A DNA stretch of 8,242 nucleotides from Methanosarcinales archaeon (GTDB lineage: Archaea > Halobacteriota > Methanosarcinia > Methanosarcinales > Methanogasteraceae), in contig JAUWCK010000040.1 in the NCBI GenBank assembly GCA_030609345.1, forward strand, positions 1 to 8,242. The letters are read 5' to 3'. The notes under the pieces are model-generated. The model did no database searches. It was not told the DNA's origin and was given only the letters and a program-made list of their open reading frames with translations. Both the position numbers and the translations under genes were made by a program. Positions 5,942 through 8,242 of this stretch are shown here, piece after piece (the first letter of the stretch is position 1; every line of letters starts with the position of its first letter).

Positions 5942-6052
5942 TCAGTCCTTAATCTTCTCAAACGTTTCCTTGTACTTGCAGACCGGACACTCTGCCGGTG
6001 CCTCATCTGCAACGGTTACGTATCCGCAGTTTGTACATCGATATTCTACCAT
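5942..6052 (-). CDS. Very small rubredoxin-like protein (rubrerythrin-type zinc/iron ribbon)
   Basis: The product is 36 residues. It begins MVEYRCTNCGYVTVADEAP and ends AECPVCKYKETFEKIKD. The two knuckles, C6-x2-C9 and C23-x2-C26, would hold one Fe (or Zn). The spacing is much shorter than in classical rubredoxins of about 52 residues and matches the C-terminal rubredoxin-like domain of rubrerythrins, here free-standing. The ATG at 6050-6052 has a strong AAAGGAGG 8 nt upstream. It is the first gene of the suf operon and lies 6 nt before sufC. Plausible roles are electron transfer to FprA or the flavin reductase nearby, or an iron-handling partner for Suf. This is inference from context. Confidence 0.88.
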   Translation of the reverse strand: MVEYRCTNCGYVTVADEAPAECPVCKYKETFEKIKD

Positions 6053-6060
6053 GACTTATA

Positions 6061-6068
6061 CCTCCTTT
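6061..6068 (-). promoter_or_regulatory. Strong ribosome binding site of the rubredoxin-like gene
   Basis: Minus strand AAAGGAGG lies 8 nt before the ATG at 6052. It supports the very short rubredoxin-like ORF as a real gene, distinct from the longer minus-strand frame that overlaps it. Confidence 0.8.
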
Positions 6069-6142
6069 AGCCATCTTTGTTAGAGCGTTTGTATGGTGGC
6101 ATCCATGTAATGTCACGCACGTTTTGGAGATGCGCCGTTGTT

Positions 6143-6158
6143 CCATATATTCCTTTTG
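6143..6158 (-). promoter_or_regulatory. Candidate BRE/TATA promoter of the suf operon
   Basis: Minus strand reads AAAAGGAATATATGGA, a purine-rich BRE-like stretch followed by ATATAT. It is about 95 nt upstream of the rubredoxin start, so the transcript would have a leader of roughly 65-70 nt that includes the strong ribosome binding site. Based on pattern only. Nothing else gene-like is seen between 6069 and 6275. Confidence 0.45.
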
Positions 6159-6275
6159 TAGTGATGTCGGTCTGTGCAGTTGTGTGCTTTCGTCTCTCAA
6201 GTGTATTTGTGCATAAAAACAACCACAACCAATATTTGAGCAAGCGCGAGAGATTACAAGCGTATATTACAAGGT

Positions 6276-6425
6276 GTGAACACGGCTAAACCCAAAAGTT
6301 CAAACGGAGCAAATCTTGGTTTTGAAGAGAAACTATGGCAGGCGGCAGATAAACTGAGAAACAATATGGATGCTGCCGAATATGATTGTATTAGGTGGAA
6401 AGGCTCACACCATAGGTTACCCTGA
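6276..6425 (+). pseudogene. hsdM: N-terminal fragment of type I restriction methylase HsdM
   Basis: From GTG 6276-6278 the frame encodes NTAKPKSSNGANLGFEEKLW and continues QAADKLRNNMDAAEY. This is the hallmark start of HsdM, the DNA-methylating subunit of type I restriction systems, whose full proteins are about 500 residues. After the Tyr at codon 36 (base 6383) the expected continuation (family pattern KHVVLGLIFLKY) is absent. It is replaced by an unrelated 13-codon tail ending at TGA 6423-6425, just before a MITE-like element. No HsdS, HsdR or rest of HsdM is present in the window. The gene is dead and is a relic of a lost defence locus. Confidence 0.88.
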
Positions 6426-6426
6426 A

Positions 6427-6590
6427 GGGGCACAATCGGAAAATCCAGTGAAATTACTATATCCGTAAATTTTTACCGCAGAGCACGCGGAGAACGAGAG
6501 AGGCATCAGAAAACCCAGCGAGGATTGAAACGGTCATAAAACTCTGCACCCTCCGCGGTGATAAATCACTGGATTTTTAGACAGTGCCCC
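6427..6590. mobile_element. MITE-like 164-bp element with 25-bp imperfect terminal inverted repeats
   Basis: The left end at 6427-6451 begins GGGGCACAATCGGAAAATCC. The right end at 6566-6590, read on the minus strand, begins GGGGCACTGTCTAAAAATCC. The two 25-nt ends agree at 21 positions, including the outer GGGGCAC and the inner AAAATCCAGTGA. No coding sequence lies inside and no clear target-site duplication is visible. It abuts the broken hsdM. The size, lack of coding and terminal repeats fit a non-autonomous miniature transposable element or a deleted insertion sequence; the parent transposase family is not identified. Confidence 0.7.
6475..6559. repeat. Imperfect inner inverted repeat within the MITE-like element
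   Basis: ACCGCAGAGCACGCGGAG at 6475-6492 pairs with CTCTGCACCCTCCGCGGT at 6542-6559 with 13 of 18 matches. This ACCGCAGAG/CGCGGAG style resembles dispersed intergenic repeats of environmental genomes, so it may be a second repeat nested inside the 25-bp terminal repeats. Confidence 0.55.
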
Positions 6591-6694
6591 ACAGATATAT
6601 TCAGACACACCGCGATCACGATCCCCTGTACCCGTTATAGCCAATCCAGACAGATACATCAAAGCATAAATCCAAATCTAACAGGCGGACATTC

Positions 6695-6943
6695 ATGAAC
6701 GAAATTCAATTAATGGTTGTAAAGGCGTATCCGAAGGATGCGGGAAGGGGGATGGCACGCCTCGATCCCTACGTCCTTCAGACGCTTCAATTGTCACCCG
6801 GCGACATCATCGAGATCGAGGGCAGGAGAGTGACCGGTGCAAAGGTCTGGCGCGCTGATCGACAGGACTGGGGGCAGGAGACGATACGGATCGACAGTTG
6901 TGTGCGCCAGAGTACTCAAACCAGAGACTCTTCGCTGAACTGA
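6695..6943 (+). CDS. Free-standing N-terminal fragment of CDC48/VAT AAA ATPase
   Basis: The ORF has 82 codons. Residues 1-71 read like the start of archaeal CDC48/[43 protein letters not shown] and [18 protein letters not shown]. This is the first lobe (double-psi barrel, VatN-N) of the substrate-recruiting N-domain. The remaining 11 residues ([10 protein letters not shown] end) do not continue the family, and the second N-lobe and both AAA modules, some 660 residues, are missing. A CATAAATC TATA-like box centred about 27 nt before the ATG and an AGGCGG 6 nt before it suggest it may still be expressed. It may be a dead 5' fragment of cdc48, or a small adaptor-like protein that could compete for VAT substrates. 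The coding sequence itself shows no internal damage. Confidence 0.7.
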   Translation: MNEIQLMVVKAYPKDAGRGMARLDPYVLQTLQLSPGDIIEIEGRRVTGAKVWRADRQDWGQETIRIDSCVRQSTQTRDSSLN

Positions 6944-6968
6944 AAGCATAACCCCACCCCCCCACAAA

Positions 6969-7042
6969 CGGGATGGAAACGAGGAGGAATCTGTCATCCC
7001 GGGTCTACCAGCAAAGGTGAAAGGAGGCGTTTTCCACCTTTG
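6969..7042. terminator. Two consecutive hairpins after the VAT-N fragment
   Basis: CGGGATG at 6969-6975 pairs with CATCCCG at 6995-7001, and CAAAGGTG at 7012-7019 pairs with CACCTTTG at 7035-7042; both stems are perfect. They lie between the VAT-N fragment and the convergent PUA gene. They could end transcription or stabilise mRNA ends, but no T-run follows directly; the nearest on the plus strand is CTTTTT at 7095-7100. The remaining DNA to 7102 is AT-rich and holds no gene. Confidence 0.35.
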
Positions 7043-7076
7043 TCCGCACAACATAATATGTGCCAGGTGTAAGTAA

Positions 7077-7093
7077 TTATTAATCATTAATAA
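7077..7093. repeat. 17-bp AT-only palindrome at the PUA gene 3' end
   Basis: TTATTAAT-C-ATTAATAA is a perfect inverted repeat around one central base, 10 nt beyond the stop of the PUA gene. With the adjacent CTTTTT it may form part of a two-way intergenic terminator between convergent genes. Confidence 0.4.
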
Positions 7094-7102
7094 ACTTTTT
7101 GG

Positions 7103-7597
7103 TTACCGTGTTACTTCCCAGATGGCATCACCAACATAGTGTAGTGTTTTGACCGCTTTCCCGGAATCGCCGATCATCTCGTCTCCTGAAATGAGCGCAC
7201 GCCCGATCGCAAGTGCTTTTCTGTGCGCCTCCTCGATTACGATCACGAGATCCCCTGCCTTGATACCGGGATCTGCCTGCACGATTCCCGGGCGCATCAC
7301 ATCAGCACCGTTCACCACGAACCTGGTGGCACCAGCATCCACCACAACGATGCGCGCCTCTGGCGAAACCAGAAGTGCACCTCGCACGGTGAGAAACGGC
7401 TCACCATCTGGCATGAAGATCATCGGCACCCCCTCGACCTGTATGATGTCACAGACATCGGTTGTAACCAGTTCAAACCGTTTTCCTTCGAATACATCCC
7501 CAATATCAGACGGATCGAATGCTTTTCCGAGTTCTTTTATGATCTTTTTCGCATCACTGCTTCGCAGGTAATGCCTCGATCTGGTATGGATTCCCAT
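7103..7597 (-). CDS. PUA-domain RNA-binding protein, MCT-1/Tma20-like
   Basis: The product is 164 residues from the ATG at 7595-7597, giving [20 protein letters not shown]. This is the usual start of the archaeal Tma20/MCT-1 family (COG2016-like), small ribosome-associated RNA-binding proteins related to eukaryotic factors that act in translation re-initiation. An N-terminal alpha/beta domain (about 1-80, with [20 protein letters not shown]) is followed by a PUA domain (about 82-160: [50 protein letters not shown]). The longer in-frame extension to 7696 is rejected because it would run through the start of dphB and has no family similarity. It is divergent from dphB, with only 52 nt between start codons. 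The cellular role is inferred from the family. Confidence 0.88.
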   Translation of the reverse strand: MGIHTRSRHYLRSSDAKKIIKELGKAFDPSDIGDVFEGKRFELVTTDVCDIIQVEGVPMIFMPDGEPFLTVRGALLVSPEARIVVVDAGATRFVVNGADVMRPGIVQADPGIKAGDLVIVIEEAHRKALAIGRALISGDEMIGDSGKAVKTLHYVGDAIWEVTR

Positions 7598-7606
7598 GAT
7601 CCCAAT

Positions 7607-7638
7607 TCTGCGCTGCAACTTAAATAAATTGGCGCAGA
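7607..7638. promoter_or_regulatory. Shared bidirectional TATA region with flanking inverted repeat
   Basis: TTAAATAAA at 7620-7628 reads as a TATA box in both directions. Its centre is about 26 nt from the dphB ATG and about 27 nt from the PUA gene ATG, the distance expected for leaderless transcripts on both sides. It is bracketed by TCTGCGC at 7607-7613 and GCGCAGA at 7632-7638, a perfect 7-bp inverted repeat that could be an operator or a symmetric BRE pair. Confidence 0.55.
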
Positions 7639-7649
7639 GATTAAACTCG

Positions 7650-8242
7650 ATGTTAACATTTGTCGGTCTCGGGCTATACGATGAAGAGGATGTCACCTTA
7701 AAAGGCGTCAGGGCGATAAAAGATGCCGATATGGTCTTTGCCGAGTTTTACACATCGAAGATGATGGGAACGACCATAGAGCGCATGGAATCACGATACC
7801 AGACGAAGATCACGACGCTGTCACGAGGAGAGATCGAGACAGATCCGGCATGGCTGCACCATGCGATCGACCGGGATGTGGTGCTGCTATCGGGAGGGGA
7901 TCCGATGGTCTCGACGACGCATATCGATCTCCGCCTGCGCGCATCAGATCTTGGCATCGAGACAGTAATCGTTCACGGAACTTCGATTTCGTCTGCGGCA
8001 GCAGGTCTTGCTGGCTTGCAAAACTACCGGTTCGGAAAGTCTGCAACCATCCCGTTCCCGTACACTGTCCGGTCAAAGACGATCGTTTCAGAGACTCCGT
8101 ACAACACAGTTCTCTTAAACCATGATAACGACCTTCATACGATGCTCTTTCTCGATATCGATCCTGATAAAGGGTTTATGACGATTTCAGAGGCGGCTCA
8201 ATTGTTGATGCAGGTTGATGAGCGCGGGCTGCTCGACCGCAC
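7650..8242 (+). CDS. dphB: Diphthine synthase DphB (3' end cut by window edge)
   Basis: The frame starts at ATG 7650-7652 and stays open to the window edge, giving 197 codons of a protein usually about 250-265 residues long. The enzyme uses S-adenosylmethionine to methylate the modified histidine of translation elongation factor 2 in diphthamide synthesis. The features are the N-terminal [19 protein letters not shown] and [14 protein letters not shown], the SAM-binding glycine loop [48 protein letters not shown], and [18 protein letters not shown]. The start is fixed by the conserved N-terminus and by the TATA-like box 26 nt upstream. It is divergent from the Tma20-like gene, and both products act in translation. 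Confidence 0.95.
   Translation, partial: MLTFVGLGLYDEEDVTLKGVRAIKDADMVFAEFYTSKMMGTTIERMESRYQTKITTLSRGEIETDPAWLHHAIDRDVVLLSGGDPMVSTTHIDLRLRASDLGIETVIVHGTSISSAAAGLAGLQNYRFGKSATIPFPYTVRSKTIVSETPYNTVLLNHDNDLHTMLFLDIDPDKGFMTISEAAQLLMQVDERGLLDR

Noticed and set aside
6003..6200. 65-residue minus-strand frame overlapping the rubredoxin-like gene
   Set aside because: It covers the rubredoxin start in another frame, has no recognisable domain, and the strong ribosome binding site is placed for the rubredoxin ATG.
6077..6289. 70-residue plus-strand frame with a hydrophobic stretch
   Set aside because: It overlaps the suf promoter region and the hsdM fragment, has no clear ribosome binding site and looks like a chance frame, although a small membrane peptide cannot be fully excluded.
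6414..6600. Target-site duplication flanking the MITE-like element
   Set aside because: CTGA on the left and ACAG on the right give no convincing identical direct repeat next to the termini.
7598..7696. N-terminal extension of the PUA protein across the dphB start
   Set aside because: It has no family similarity and crosses the divergent promoter and the dphB coding start.

Overview
This window looks like a chromosomal segment of a euryarchaeon, most likely a methanogen or methanogen relative (class not resolved). The support is: an FprA-type flavodiiron protein, a compact archaeal sufC/sufB pair, an MCT-1/Tma20-like PUA protein, a diphthine synthase (DphB), a CDC48/VAT N-domain, and TATA-like boxes placed about 26 nt before several start codons. 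All identifications were made by reading the sequence; no database search was run.

Layout. Positions 1-390 hold the 3' part of an Lrp/AsnC regulator, convergent with a minus-strand oxygen/NO-defence pair: a flavin reductase (1607-2119) followed by fprA (400-1590). A 61-bp near-palindrome lies upstream of the flavin reductase. Next, all on the minus strand, comes a suf locus read in the order rubredoxin-like protein (5942-6052), sufC (5186-5935), an inserted block (about 3483-5179), and sufB (2276-3454). The inserted block is more AT-rich than its surroundings. It encodes a short frameshifted gene, an OLD/AAA-type ATPase and a small TOPRIM-like protein, which together resemble a conflict or defence module. 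A 62-bp direct repeat (58 of 62 identical) flanks it, and each copy contains the sufC 3' end overlapping the sufB 5' end. The ancestral arrangement was therefore probably a directly overlapping sufC-sufB pair, split by acquisition of the module with duplication of the junction.

Positions 6053-7102 form a gene-poor scar zone. It contains an N-terminal fragment of a type I restriction methylase (hsdM), a 164-bp MITE-like element with 25-bp imperfect terminal inverted repeats, a free-standing CDC48/VAT N-domain ORF cut off after about 70 family-like residues, and two hairpins. The window ends with divergently transcribed tma20-like (7103-7597) and dphB (7650 onward, cut by the window edge), apparently sharing one bidirectional TATA region.

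How the genes fit together. FprA, the flavin reductase, the rubredoxin-like protein and the Suf Fe-S assembly proteins make a coherent oxidative-stress and iron-sulfur neighbourhood for an anaerobe. The ATPase/TOPRIM module is the outlier. Its genes overlap so tightly with each other, and through a chimeric mini-ORF with sufB, that Suf and module expression are probably coupled.
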